The translations under genes were made by a program, and so were the position numbers. The notes beneath the pieces are model-generated. The model was not told the DNA's origin, did no database searches, and saw only the letters and a list, made by a program, of their open reading frames with translations. DNA of 64,000 nt from Aurantimonas coralicida (lineage in GTDB: Bacteria > Pseudomonadota > Alphaproteobacteria > Rhizobiales > Rhizobiaceae), in assembly GCA_011050685.1 (NCBI GenBank), contig DRFF01000067.1, forward strand, positions 1-64,000. Reading direction: 5' to 3'. Below, in pieces: positions 33,007-41,665 of the stretch; the first letter of the stretch is position 1; each line of letters opens with the position of its first letter.

Positions 33007-33112
33007 TTTTCAGGTAATCCTCAATGGTCTTGCCCGGCTCGGGCGTGAAGGTCGTCCCGGTGGAAGCACAAGCCTCCATCCGGTCGATGCGGTCGCATGG
33101 ATTGCCGACGGT

Positions 33113-34075
33113 CTACTCCGCCGCGACCATTGCCCCGCGCACCCGCTGCGCGCGCGGCGTCCGGGTCTCCGGCAGATGCGTCGGCGCGGCCTGCGTCGCC
33201 GGCGGCAGGTTCGCCAAACTGTCGCGGATATGCTCGACCAGCGCGCTGACCACCGGTCCGTCGGCGTTGCGCGATCTGAGCACGCCGATCTCGGTATCTT
33301 GCAGCACCGGAAAATCGTCGAACTCGCCGAGCACCCGCATGCCGGGCCGCAGCGCGCATTCCGGTAGGACGCTGACGGCCAGCCCGGACAGCACCGCCGA
33401 GGTGACGATCTGCGCCGACCACGAGGTGAACAGCACCTTGTAGCGCCGCCCGATGCGGTCGAGTGCTTTGCAGCCTTCGGTCCGCCAGACGCAATCCGGC
33501 CGACCGAGCGCCAGCGGCAGCACCGCTTCATTGTAGACGTCGTGCGAGGCCGACGTGACGAAATGCAACGGTTCGCGCCGTACCACTTCGCTGAGTGTCG
33601 CGCCGGGAAAGCAGTCGGAAACCAACGCGACGTCGAGCCGACCCTTGTCGATGTGCTCGGCCAGGTTGGACGAAGGCTCGCAGGCGATCTGAAGTTCGAC
33701 CAGCGGATTGGAGCGCGAGAAGCGGGCGAGGATTTCCGGCAAGAAGCGTTCGGCATAGTCGTCCGGTAGGCCGATCCGCACATGGCCCTGCATCGCCTCC
33801 TCGTCGAAGGCCGACAAGGTCTCCTGGCTGAGTGCCAACATGCGCCGCGCATAGGCCAGGAGCCGCGAGCCGTCGTCGGTGATCCGGATTGTCCGCCCCG
33901 TGCGCTCGAACAGCGTTGCGCCGAGCCGATCCTCCAGTCGCCGCATCTGCATGGACACCGCGGATTGGGTCTTGAAGACGTCCTCCGCCGCGCGGGTGAA
34001 GCTGCCGGCATCGACGATGGCGACGAAGGTCCGCAGATGATCGAGATCGAGGGGTGTGTTCATCAGATTGTCCAT
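33113..34075 (-). CDS. LysR-family transcriptional regulator (VtlR/LsrB-like)
   Basis: The N-terminal helix-turn-helix is clear (LDHLRTFVAIVDAGSFTRAA, KTQSAVSMQMRRLED, LFERTGRTIRITDDG, about residues 8-65), followed by a LysR effector domain of normal size. The ATG at 34075 or the one at 34063 is the start. The gene is divergent from a DUF1127 gene. In Brucella and Agrobacterium, the LysR regulator VtlR (LsrB in Sinorhizobium) controls AbcR-type sRNAs and, in Brucella, small DUF1127 genes, and it lies next to them. The context makes this its likely counterpart. Confidence 0.88.
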   Translation of the reverse strand: MDNLMNTPLDLDHLRTFVAIVDAGSFTRAAEDVFKTQSAVSMQMRRLEDRLGATLFERTGRTIRITDDGSRLLAYARRMLALSQETLSAFDEEAMQGHVRIGLPDDYAERFLPEILARFSRSNPLVELQIACEPSSNLAEHIDKGRLDVALVSDCFPGATLSEVVRREPLHFVTSASHDVYNEAVLPLALGRPDCVWRTEGCKALDRIGRRYKVLFTSWSAQIVTSAVLSGLAVSVLPECALRPGMRVLGEFDDFPVLQDTEIGVLRSRNADGPVVSALVEHIRDSLANLPPATQAAPTHLPETRTPRAQRVRGAMVAAE

Positions 34076-34099
34076 CAACGAAAGCGATGCGAGACATTA

Positions 34100-34117
34100 C
34101 CAACATTCGTTGGAATG
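34100..34117. promoter_or_regulatory. overlapping dyads in the LysR/DUF1127 intergenic region
   Basis: CCAAC-ATTC-GTTGG (34100-34113) and CATTC-GTTG-GAATG (34104-34117) are two overlapping perfect inverted repeats 25 bases upstream of the LysR start. LysR regulators usually bind interrupted dyads in the divergent promoter region, so this is the best operator candidate. Confidence 0.55.
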
Positions 34118-34145
34118 ATCAATTCGGATCGCATAGCTTTCATCG

Positions 34146-34216
34146 TGTCAGGAACCACTCGGGAGCGTTTCGGCACTGTCGCAAACGGCGTCGCGTCGGC
34201 GCTCCCGCTTTTTTTT
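34146..34216 (+). ncRNA. candidate small RNA or attenuated leader upstream of DUF1127
   Basis: A strong intrinsic terminator, CGGGAGCG (34160-34167) paired with CGCTCCCG (34200-34207) and followed by C and eight T (34209-34216), ends 32 bases before the DUF1127 start codon. A possible promoter is TTGGAA (34110) with TAGCTT (34134), giving an RNA of about 70 bases. It may be a stand-alone sRNA of the AbcR kind or a premature-termination leader. The terminator is directly visible; the 5' end is inference. Confidence 0.5.
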
Positions 34217-34248
34217 CTGAAACCGATGGCTATGAAAGGACAACAGCC

Positions 34249-34521
34249 ATGACGATCATCAGCAAGCCCCGGCTCGGCACGCCGCTCGCCCATCCCCTCC
34301 AGGCGATCCGTCTTTCGCTCGTAGCGGCCCGTGCGATGGTCAAAACCATGGCCAATCGCCGCCATGCGCGCGCCATGACCGAGTTGCCCGATTATATGCT
34401 GAAAGACATCGGCATTCGCCGCGGCGACATCGATGACGCCCTGCGCGGCGATTGGCGCCAGGACCCGACCTATCGGTTGGCGCTCACCGCGGCGCGCCGT
34501 CGCAACTCCCGCTGCTACTGA
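34249..34521 (+). CDS. DUF1127 small protein (90 aa)
   Basis: The C-terminal half carries the DUF1127 signature (ELPDYMLKDIGIRRGDIDDAL, about residues 44-64) within a basic Arg-rich protein. DUF1127 proteins are often RNA-binding, and in Rhodobacter one (CcaF1) affects RNA turnover. AAAGGA precedes the ATG at 34249. An intrinsic terminator immediately upstream implies read-through or processing for expression. The residues before the domain (MTIISKPRLGTPLAHPLQAI) are longer than in the 50-residue members. Confidence 0.88.
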   Translation: MTIISKPRLGTPLAHPLQAIRLSLVAARAMVKTMANRRHARAMTELPDYMLKDIGIRRGDIDDALRGDWRQDPTYRLALTAARRRNSRCY

Positions 34522-34565
34522 CGACCGAAGCGGCCTCAACCTCGCGTTCCCATCGTGATATCGGA

Positions 34566-34601
34566 GCGAACGACCGAAGGTCCCGACCTTCGGTCGTTCG
34601 C
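34566..34601. terminator. perfect 17-bp inverted repeat between convergent genes
   Basis: GCGAACGACCGAAGGTC and its exact reverse complement flank a CC centre. It lies between the DUF1127 stop (34521) and the CNNM/CorC stop (34626), which face each other, so it probably serves both as a bidirectional terminator. No U-tract is seen on either side. Confidence 0.65.
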
Positions 34602-34625
34602 GTTGTGGCGGATAAAATCCCGACG

Positions 34626-35966
34626 TCAGCCGTCGTATCGCGCGTCACGCGGAGCAACGCTTCCCGGTCCCGCAGCGGGTTCCGCCGGCGCCTCCGTGAC
34701 GAGCAGCTTGTCGATCCGCTGGCCGTCCATATCCATGATTTCAAAGTCCCAGCGTTGCCAACGGAAGCGTTCGCCGACACCGGGAATATGTCCCAGATGA
34801 TTGAGGATGAAACCGGCGGCGGTCTCGTAATCTCGCTCGGAGGGAAAGAGTAGGCCGGGCACGGCGTTTCCAACAGCGTCGATCGGCATCGCCGCGTCGA
34901 TCAGCCAGGAGCCGTCGTCGCGCGCGATCACGCGCGGATCGTCGTCATCGCCTTCCGGCAAGGCTCCGGCGATGCCTTGCAGAATGTCTGTCGGTGTCGC
35001 AACGCCCTCGAAGGAGCCGTATTCGTCGAGCACGATCGCGATATGAATCGCGGCGGTGCGAAACCGCTCCAGCAGTTTGAGGATCGGCATCGTCTCATGG
35101 ACGTAGAGCGGCTCGCGCATCGCCTCGGCTAGGTCGATCGTGCCAGTGCGGCGCTGTTGTTCGAGCAGATCCTTGGTCTGGACGATGCCAACGACCGTGT
35201 CGGTGTCGGTGTCGATGACCGGATAGCGCGAATGGCCGGACTTCAGGATCTTGTCGAAAAGTGTGTCGGCGTCGTCCCGCCGGTCGAGCCATGTCGTGTC
35301 CGGACGCGGCACCATGATCGAGCGAACGGTGCGATCGGCGATCCGGATGACGCCTTCCAGCATCTCCCGTTCCTTCGGCTTGAACACGCCGGTCTGTGTC
35401 CCCTCGGCGATCATCGCCCGGACGTCTTCTTCAGTGACGCCGTCGCCGTCCTCGCGATCGCCACCCAGCAGCAGGATCACCGCGTTGGTCGAGACCCGCA
35501 GCAACCAGACCAGTGGTGCCCCGGCCTTTGCGATCAGCGCCATCACCGGCGCGACCTTGACGGCGATCGCCTCGGCACGGCTCAGCGCGAAGCGCTTGGG
35601 CGCCAGCTCGCCGACAATTAGCGACAGATAGGTGATGACGACGACGACAAGGACGAAGGCGACGGTGCCCGCATAGGGGCCGACCACCGGCCAGTCCCGT
35701 ATCATTTCGGCCAACGGCGCGGCGAAAACCGATCCGCCGTAAGCGCCGGCGAAGATGCCGACGAGGGTGATGCCGATCTGGACGGTCGACAGGAATCCCG
35801 TCGGGTCCTCCATCAGACGGATGGCGCTGGCCGCGCCGCGTCGCCCTTCCTTCCGCATTTGTTCCAGACGCGATTTGCGCGCCGAGACGATGGCGATCTC
35901 CGACATGGCGAAGAAGCCGTTGAGGACGATGAGTAGGAGGATGATCAGGAATTTGGTGAGGAGCAA
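34626..35966 (-). CDS. CNNM/CorC-type membrane protein with CBS pair (hemolysin family)
   Basis: An N-terminal DUF21/CNNM domain with four hydrophobic segments (LLTKFLIILLLIVLNGFFAM onward, residues 1-180), a CBS pair (about 205-320, including MVPRPDTTWL and VIDTDTDTVVGIV) and the C-terminal CorC_HlyC domain make the standard architecture. The family is linked to Mg2+/Co2+ handling; the hemolysin name is historical. The start is TTG at 35966 because the first helix must be included and no ATG fits; AAGG lies upstream. Confidence 0.9.
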   Translation of the reverse strand: MLLTKFLIILLLIVLNGFFAMSEIAIVSARKSRLEQMRKEGRRGAASAIRLMEDPTGFLSTVQIGITLVGIFAGAYGGSVFAAPLAEMIRDWPVVGPYAGTVAFVLVVVVITYLSLIVGELAPKRFALSRAEAIAVKVAPVMALIAKAGAPLVWLLRVSTNAVILLLGGDREDGDGVTEEDVRAMIAEGTQTGVFKPKEREMLEGVIRIADRTVRSIMVPRPDTTWLDRRDDADTLFDKILKSGHSRYPVIDTDTDTVVGIVQTKDLLEQQRRTGTIDLAEAMREPLYVHETMPILKLLERFRTAAIHIAIVLDEYGSFEGVATPTDILQGIAGALPEGDDDDPRVIARDDGSWLIDAAMPIDAVGNAVPGLLFPSERDYETAAGFILNHLGHIPGVGERFRWQRWDFEIMDMDGQRIDKLLVTEAPAEPAAGPGSVAPRDARYDG

Positions 35967-36146
35967 AAGGCGACCTTGAGGTGGATGCGGGACCGGCGCT
36001 TGAAGATGGAGGCGCGACGACCCGAAGCAAGCGGCAAGGCATTCAGCCGCCGCTCGGCGCGAGGCGCGGCTCGCAAACGGGCATGGCGCCCGTCCCCCGT
36101 TGCCGCATCACGATACTGGCGCTCGTCCCGGCCCGAGCGCGGACGA

Positions 36147-37091
36147 TCAGTGGTCCTTGTCGTTTCCGAGCCCACCCTGGAAGCGCTGGAACAGCTCGGT
36201 CATCTGGCGGGCGTAGTCGTCCTGCATTTTCTGGCCGGCGCGGGCCAGATCGTCGAAGGTACTGGCGGCGGTGGCTTCGGGCTCCGGAGCGGGCGCCTGA
36301 CTTTCGGGTTCGTCCGTCGCGGCACCGTCGCCAGATTGCAGCCCGCGCGCGAAGCCTTCCATCATAGCCTCGAAGGGCTGGAAGGGGATGAAATCTGACG
36401 CTGGCGGGGCGTCGTCGCTTGTGCGCCGGCTTGCCGAAGGCGGGCGCTCGGTTGCCTCGGCGACCGGCGGCATGAAGGGCAGCTTGCCATTCAGCGCATC
36501 GGCGAAAAGACCGGCGAGATAATCCGATCCGGCCGCGCCCGGGAAGCTCGGCTGCCGGCGCTGCGGACTGTCGGATGGGCGCCCCATGGCTTCCATCGCA
36601 TTGGCGCCGCGCCGCATCATTTCCGCGATCGCCCCGGGATAATTGCCGTCGGCCAGCCCCGTGGGCTGATTTCGCGCGACATTGGCGAGCATCATCTTGA
36701 CCATGGTCTGCATGGTCATGATCGAGAGGTTGCGCATCAGCTTCTCGACCGTGTCCGGCGCGATTCCACTGGCGAGCGAGACCTTCCGCGCCACCGCGTT
36801 GGAAATGTCGCGCGAGCCGAACAGCGCGTTGGCCAGATCCTTCGCAGCCGGGCTCCTGGCGGTTTCCGGTCCCGGCATGGTGGTGCCGTCCATGAACGGC
36901 AGGAACCGGTGCGAGAGCTCCGTCCAGGCGGCGGGATCCAACATCGCGCGTTGCAGCGCCAGGGTGAAGGCCGGGGCCAGCGCCTCGGTCGTCTCTCGCA
37001 TCTCCCGATGGCTGAGCTTGAAAGCATCCGCCAGACGATCGGCGCCAATGCCGGAATCGCCCACAGTCAGCCAGTCGAAGAAATCGGTCAT
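36147..37091 (-). CDS. DUF937-like hypothetical protein (314 aa)
   Basis: The N-terminal 90 residues (ADRLADAFKLSHREMRETTEALAPAFTLALQRAM) have the helical pattern of DUF937/YidB-like proteins. A proline-rich linker follows (about 180-270), and the C-terminus (FDDLARAGQKMQDDYARQMTELFQRFQGG) looks like the amphipathic end of polyhydroxyalkanoate-associated proteins. The ATG at 37091 is preceded by GAGGT. The function is unknown and the domain call is moderate. It stands alone between the CNNM gene and gshA. Confidence 0.7.
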   Translation of the reverse strand: MTDFFDWLTVGDSGIGADRLADAFKLSHREMRETTEALAPAFTLALQRAMLDPAAWTELSHRFLPFMDGTTMPGPETARSPAAKDLANALFGSRDISNAVARKVSLASGIAPDTVEKLMRNLSIMTMQTMVKMMLANVARNQPTGLADGNYPGAIAEMMRRGANAMEAMGRPSDSPQRRQPSFPGAAGSDYLAGLFADALNGKLPFMPPVAEATERPPSASRRTSDDAPPASDFIPFQPFEAMMEGFARGLQSGDGAATDEPESQAPAPEPEATAASTFDDLARAGQKMQDDYARQMTELFQRFQGGLGNDKDH

Positions 37092-37240
37092 TGTGACCTC
37101 GATCGCAGCGTGCCCGTCCACATCCGGGCACACCATGCGCTCCCTGTCAAAGCGGGGCAACCGGTTCTTCTCCCATCAGCGGCAAAACGTCGCGCGAACT
37201 GGACCCGGGGGCGTCTCGTGCGACCGCGGCGGCCGATGGC

Positions 37241-38614
37241 TCAGTAGCTGAGGTGCTTGAAGACACGTTCCATCGAACGGTCCCATTGCTCTTCGTAAAG
37301 TCGGACCAGTTCTTCCCCCGACGTCGTGCCGCGGGCGGCCACTTCCTCGAGCGGCGCGAGAAAATGGCTCTCGTCGTTGCCTTCCTCGTTCAGGCAGCGC
37401 CGGGCGACGAGGCCCTGACGCGACAGTTTCAGCGTCTCGCGGGCGAGATCGAGTACGGTGCCATCCCGGAACGGCGTACGGAAGCCGCTCCTTGGGACCT
37501 CGGCGCGCATGGCCGAGACCTCTTCGAAGCTCCAGTCGCGCGTCAGTGCCTCGACCGCGCCGAGCGTTGCTTCGTCATAGAGCAGGCCGACCCAATAGGC
37601 GGGCAGGGCGCAGATCCGCCGCCACGGGCCGCCGTCGGCGCCGCGCATCTCGATGAAGCGCTTCAGGCGCACGTCCGGAAACAGCGTCGACAGATGGTTG
37701 ACCCAGTCGCCCATCTGCGGCTCGGGGTCGCTGACCCGGCCCTTAAGGGCGCCATCCATGAATTGCCGGAAGGTGACGTCGGTCGCGTCGGTGTAGCGGC
37801 CATCGCGGGTGACGAAATACATCGGCACGTCGAGCGCCCACTCCGCATAGTCCCGGTAGGTGAAATCGTCCTTGAAGACGAAGGGCAGGAGGCCGGAGCG
37901 CTGGTTGTCGACGTCGGACCACACCTCCGAGCGCCAGGAACACAGGCCGTTTGGCTTGCCCTCGGTGAAGGGCGAATGGGCGAACAGCGCGGAGGCGACC
38001 GGTTGCAGCCGCATGCCGATCTGCATCTTGCGGCGCATGTCGGCTTCCGACGCGAAGTCGAGATTGACCTGGATGGTCGCCGTGCGGAACATCATGTCGA
38101 GGCCGCGCGTGCCGACCTTGGGCATGTAGCGGCGCATGATCTCGTAGCGCGATTTCGGCATGATCGGGGTCGCCTCGATCGTCCATGTCGGGGAGGAACC
38201 GATGCCGAGAAAGCCGATGCCGAGATCCTTGGCGACCGCGCGGACTTGGGCCAGGTGCCCGTTGGATTCCTGACAGGTCGCGTGGATGGTCTCCAGTGGC
38301 GCGCCGGAGAGTTCGAACTGGCCACCCGGCTCCAGCGAGATGGCGCCCTGACCATCGCTGCCGTAGAGACCGATGATCCGGCCGTCGTCGACGATCGCTT
38401 CCCAGCCGGACAGCGCCTGCATCTTTTCCAGAAGCTTGCCAATGCCGCGCTCGCCCCCGTAAGGCACGGGCGAAAGGTCGTCGAGATAGTAGCCGAACTT
38501 CTCGTGCTCGGTGCCGATTCGGAAGAGCGAGGCCGGCTTCTCGCCGCCTTTGAGATACGCGGTCAAGTCCTCGACCGAGTTGACCGGCGTCAGATCGGTC
38601 GTGTCGCGCGCCAT
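37241..38614 (-). CDS. gshA: glutamate-cysteine ligase, plant/alphaproteobacterial (GCS2) type
   Basis: The enzyme makes gamma-glutamylcysteine, the first step of glutathione synthesis. Family signatures include FRIGTEHEKFGY (about residues 31-42), ISLEPGGQFELSGAP (about 92-106) and RFIEMRGADGGPWRRICALPA. The length (457 aa) is right for the plant-like group found in Rhizobiales. GAGGG precedes the ATG at 38614. It follows rsmE by 131 bases, a gene order common in this class. Confidence 0.95.
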   Translation of the reverse strand: MARDTTDLTPVNSVEDLTAYLKGGEKPASLFRIGTEHEKFGYYLDDLSPVPYGGERGIGKLLEKMQALSGWEAIVDDGRIIGLYGSDGQGAISLEPGGQFELSGAPLETIHATCQESNGHLAQVRAVAKDLGIGFLGIGSSPTWTIEATPIMPKSRYEIMRRYMPKVGTRGLDMMFRTATIQVNLDFASEADMRRKMQIGMRLQPVASALFAHSPFTEGKPNGLCSWRSEVWSDVDNQRSGLLPFVFKDDFTYRDYAEWALDVPMYFVTRDGRYTDATDVTFRQFMDGALKGRVSDPEPQMGDWVNHLSTLFPDVRLKRFIEMRGADGGPWRRICALPAYWVGLLYDEATLGAVEALTRDWSFEEVSAMRAEVPRSGFRTPFRDGTVLDLARETLKLSRQGLVARRCLNEEGNDESHFLAPLEEVAARGTTSGEELVRLYEEQWDRSMERVFKHLSY

Positions 38615-38745
38615 GCAGGAGCCCTCTAAAATCTTCGCCTGGAGTCGCCCGCACGGACGGGTTCATCGTTCAGGTGGGGACGTGCCCAGTTTTTCGCCCG
38701 ATCGCAACATAATTCGGGTTGACGGTGCGGCCATTACTGAACGTC

Positions 38746-39492
38746 TCAGCCGCCGCGCCAGTCGCCGATGCTCGCTTGCAGCACGGCCAGAGCGGCGACC
38801 GCCGCCGTGTCGGCGCGCAGGATTCGCGGCCCGAGCGAGATCGCGGTGACGAATTCGGCGGTCTGGAGCGTCGCGCGTTCCTCCGCCGAAAAGCCGCCCT
38901 CGGGGCCGATGAGCAGCGCCAGCGACCCCTGTGGCAGCGCCCGCAGCGTCTCGATCGGGCTCTCGGCGTCCTCGCGCTCGTCGCAGAAGACCAGATGCCG
39001 GGAGCGGTCCCAACTGGCGATCATGTCGGAGAACTTCACAGGCTCGTGGCATTCGGGGATCGACAGGATGCCGCATTGTTCCGCCGCCTCGACGGCATTC
39101 GCCCGCATCCGCTCGATATTGAGCCGCGAGGCCTGCACATGCTGCGTCATTACCGGCCGCAAGACGCCGGCGCCCATTTCGACGGCCTTTTGCACCATGT
39201 AGTCGAGGCGGGCGTGTTTCAGCGGCGCGAACAGATAATGCAGATCCGCCGGCGGCGTCTGGTCGCGCGCTCGTTGGCGCGGCAAAAGATCGAGCTTCTT
39301 CTTGGCTGGCTTGGTGAGATCACAGCGCCATTCGCCGTCGCGCCCGTTGAAGGCAAGCACCGTGTCGCCCTCGCCGAGACGCATGACGTTCAGGAGATAG
39401 TTTGCCTGCACCGGCGTAGCGGGCACGGCCCGCCCTTCCGACAGATCGTTCTCGACGAACAGCCGCGGGCTCCGGAAATCATGACTCGGCAT
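38746..39492 (-). CDS. rsmE: 16S rRNA (uracil-1498-N3)-methyltransferase
   Basis: The SPOUT fold is shown by LALLIGPEGGFSAEE and the knot region ISLGPRILRADTAAVAALAVLQ near the C-terminus. An N-terminal PUA-like domain starts at RLFVENDLSEG. The enzyme methylates U1498 in the 30S decoding region. The ATG at 39492 gives 248 residues, the usual size. It lies 17 bases after the LysE gene and upstream of gshA. Confidence 0.95.
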   Translation of the reverse strand: MPSHDFRSPRLFVENDLSEGRAVPATPVQANYLLNVMRLGEGDTVLAFNGRDGEWRCDLTKPAKKKLDLLPRQRARDQTPPADLHYLFAPLKHARLDYMVQKAVEMGAGVLRPVMTQHVQASRLNIERMRANAVEAAEQCGILSIPECHEPVKFSDMIASWDRSRHLVFCDEREDAESPIETLRALPQGSLALLIGPEGGFSAEERATLQTAEFVTAISLGPRILRADTAAVAALAVLQASIGDWRGG

Positions 39493-39509
39493 CTGCGGAC
39501 GGACCTTTC

Positions 39510-40142
39510 TCAAGCCGGCCGGCGCGCGAAGGCGGAGAGCACACCCGCGCCGATCAGACAAGCGGCGCCGGTGCGCGTCGCGGCCTTGAGGACGCGCGGC
39601 CGCCGGATGAAGCCGCGGGCCGTCGTTGCCAGCAGCGCGTAGAGATACGCGTTCACGATTCCAAGCAGCACGAAAACGCCGACGAAGAGCGTCGCCTGTT
39701 CCGCGTAAGGCTTCGCCTGGTCGATGAACTGCGGCACGAAGGCGACGAAGAACACGATACCCTTGGGGTTGAACAGGGTGACCAGGAAGGCGTCGCGAAA
39801 GACGATGCGCCGGCGCGTCTCGACGATAGTCGCCGCTTCGGCGGTAAAGCTCACCGGGAAGCGCCACATCCTGATGCCGATAGTGATCAGATAGGCCGCG
39901 CCCAGCCATTTCAGCGCAGCGAAGGCGCCGGCCGAGGTGGCGAGCAGCGCCCCGACGCCGGCCAGCGACAGGCTGGCCGCGATCAGGTCGCCGAGGCCGA
40001 CGCCGGCGACGCTGGCGAGCGCCGTGCGCCGGCCATGGGCGAGCGCCTGGCCGACGACCATGACGATGGTCGGGCCGGGAATGACCACGAGGATCGCCGA
40101 GGCCAGGACGAAGGCGGCGAGGATGGCGGGATCGACGGGCAT
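39510..40142 (-). CDS. LysE-family amino-acid/threonine exporter
   Basis: A 210-residue protein with six predicted helices and the RhtB/LysE signatures IPGPTIVMVVGQALAHGRR (residues 20-38) and VTLFNPKGIVFFVAFVPQF. The ATG at 40142 follows GGAG. The substrate cannot be told from sequence. It probably shares a transcript with rsmE-gshA, given the 17-base gap. Confidence 0.9.
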   Translation of the reverse strand: MPVDPAILAAFVLASAILVVIPGPTIVMVVGQALAHGRRTALASVAGVGLGDLIAASLSLAGVGALLATSAGAFAALKWLGAAYLITIGIRMWRFPVSFTAEAATIVETRRRIVFRDAFLVTLFNPKGIVFFVAFVPQFIDQAKPYAEQATLFVGVFVLLGIVNAYLYALLATTARGFIRRPRVLKAATRTGAACLIGAGVLSAFARRPA

Positions 40143-40360
40143 GGCCAGAGGCTCCAGGGAATGGATTTCCGCGCCACAAATCCTGCTTTCGGTGGTTTTG
40201 TCCAGAGGTGGACTCAGCCGCCGCGGCGGTTGTGAGGCTCGGCGGGGCCGAGAAACATCCCTGTGCGATGCGGGCAGGCGCCTCGCTCGTTCTATGGCGG
40301 CAAGCTTGTTTCGTGATACATTTCCCGCCGAGATCGACGATCCGGGGAGACATCGAGACG

Positions 40361-40942
40361 ATGAGCCAGGCGGCAGCGCGGCACTGGTCGGTGGAGGAGT
40401 TTCTCGCCTGGCAGTTGGACCGGCCGGGGCGTTTCGAACTCGTCGGCGGTTTTCCGGTTGAACTGATGGCTGGGGCAAGCGCCCGACACGACAACATTGT
40501 CCTCAATATTCTGGCCGAGCTCCGCCAGAGATTGCGGGGCAATCCATGTAAGCCATTCACTGCGGACTTCTGCATTGAGACGCTGCCCGGCCAGGTCCGG
40601 CGTCCGGATGCCGGCGTGGATTGCAACCAGACTGATCCGGATGCACTTATCGCGAACGAACCAGTGCTCGTGATCGAAGTGTTTTCGCCGACGACGCGGG
40701 ATTTCGACACGGCTGGCAAGCTCGCCGAATACAAGGCTGTCGCCTCGCTCCGCACGATCCTCTATGTCGAGCCGAACCGGCCGGAGGTGTTCGTTTTCGA
40801 GCGAAACGACGGCGGCGAATGGATCGAGAGCCGTCTCTCCGGAATGGAGACGGCCGCTTTGGTCCCGGTGCTCGGCATCGAACTGCCGCTGGCGGAGATT
40901 TTCGACGGCGTCGAATTTCCGACCGGGCCTTATCTCGCCTGA
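40361..40942 (+). CDS. Uma2 family (PD-(D/E)XK-like) protein, copy 1
   Basis: The Uma2/DUF820 restriction-endonuclease-like fold is shown by RFELVGGFPVELM, RHDNIVLNILAELRQRL, VRRPDAGVDC and VLVIEVFSPTTRDFDTAGKLAEYKAV. It has 193 residues from the ATG at 40361. The family is abundant in cyanobacteria and scattered elsewhere, with no firm function; many copies look mobile or solitary. A second copy sits in the glc operon at 47063. It is convergent with the lut operon. Confidence 0.88.
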   Translation: MSQAAARHWSVEEFLAWQLDRPGRFELVGGFPVELMAGASARHDNIVLNILAELRQRLRGNPCKPFTADFCIETLPGQVRRPDAGVDCNQTDPDALIANEPVLVIEVFSPTTRDFDTAGKLAEYKAVASLRTILYVEPNRPEVFVFERNDGGEWIESRLSGMETAALVPVLGIELPLAEIFDGVEFPTGPYLA

Positions 40943-40990
40943 GAAAATGTCGGCCGGAATCGCTTCGTTTGATCGCCGGCCGCTGTTCCG

Positions 40991-41665
40991 TCACCCCACC
41001 ACCACGATGTGCAGCGCCCGCGGACCATGCGCGCCGAGCAGCAGCGTCTGCTCGATGTCGCCGGAGCGCGACGGGCCGGTGACGAAGTTCAGCGAGCGCG
41101 GCATCTCGCCCTTGCCGTAGCGCTGCCTGATCGCCGGAAAGGTCGCCTCCATGTCGCCGGCGATGTCCTCGGCCTTGACGACGACGATGTGGTTTTCGGG
41201 CAGAAAGTTGAGGCTGGTCGGGTTGTCCGTGCCGGAGACGAGCACCAGCGTGCCGGTCTCGGCGATGCCGCTTTCGGCATGGGAGAGAGCGTTGAGGTCG
41301 TTGCCGTCCGACGCGCCGCGTCGCAGGGTCAGCGCGGTGGCGCCGAAATCGGCGCCGGTGAGGCGCGGGTCCTCTGCCAGGCGCAGATCGGCGGGAAAAT
41401 TGTTGTCGCGCAGCCAGCGCGAGACTTCGGCGGGCAGATCGCCATAGCTGGCGATCTGCGCCGTCGTGGCGTCAGCCTTCTCGGCCATCTTGACGAACAG
41501 CGCGACCTGATCGGCGTGCGGCAACTGCCCGCGCTGCGGCACGATGCCCTTCGGCGCGCCGGCCAGCCGCGCCTCGACGATGCGTTGGCGCTCGGGGTCG
41601 CCGGGCCGGGCGCCGTTGGACCGGCGGATGCGGCCGAGCACTGCGTCGCGTGTCGAGCCGCTCAT
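40991..41665 (-). CDS. lutC: LUD-domain protein, L-lactate utilisation subunit C
   Basis: A 224-residue LUD (DUF162) protein with ESGIAETGTLVLVSGTDNP and FVTGPSRSGDIEQTLLLGAHGPR. In Bacillus, LutABC oxidises L-lactate to pyruvate through an iron-sulfur complex. The ATG at 41665 overlaps the lutB stop as ATGA, showing coupling. It is the last gene of the operon. Confidence 0.92.
   Translation of the reverse strand: MSGSTRDAVLGRIRRSNGARPGDPERQRIVEARLAGAPKGIVPQRGQLPHADQVALFVKMAEKADATTAQIASYGDLPAEVSRWLRDNNFPADLRLAEDPRLTGADFGATALTLRRGASDGNDLNALSHAESGIAETGTLVLVSGTDNPTSLNFLPENHIVVVKAEDIAGDMEATFPAIRQRYGKGEMPRSLNFVTGPSRSGDIEQTLLLGAHGPRALHIVVVG

Noticed and set aside
39493-40755. Long upstream extension of the rsmE frame through the LysE gene
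   Set aside because: The extra residues are the wrong-frame shadow of the exporter; rsmE of usual length starts at 39492.
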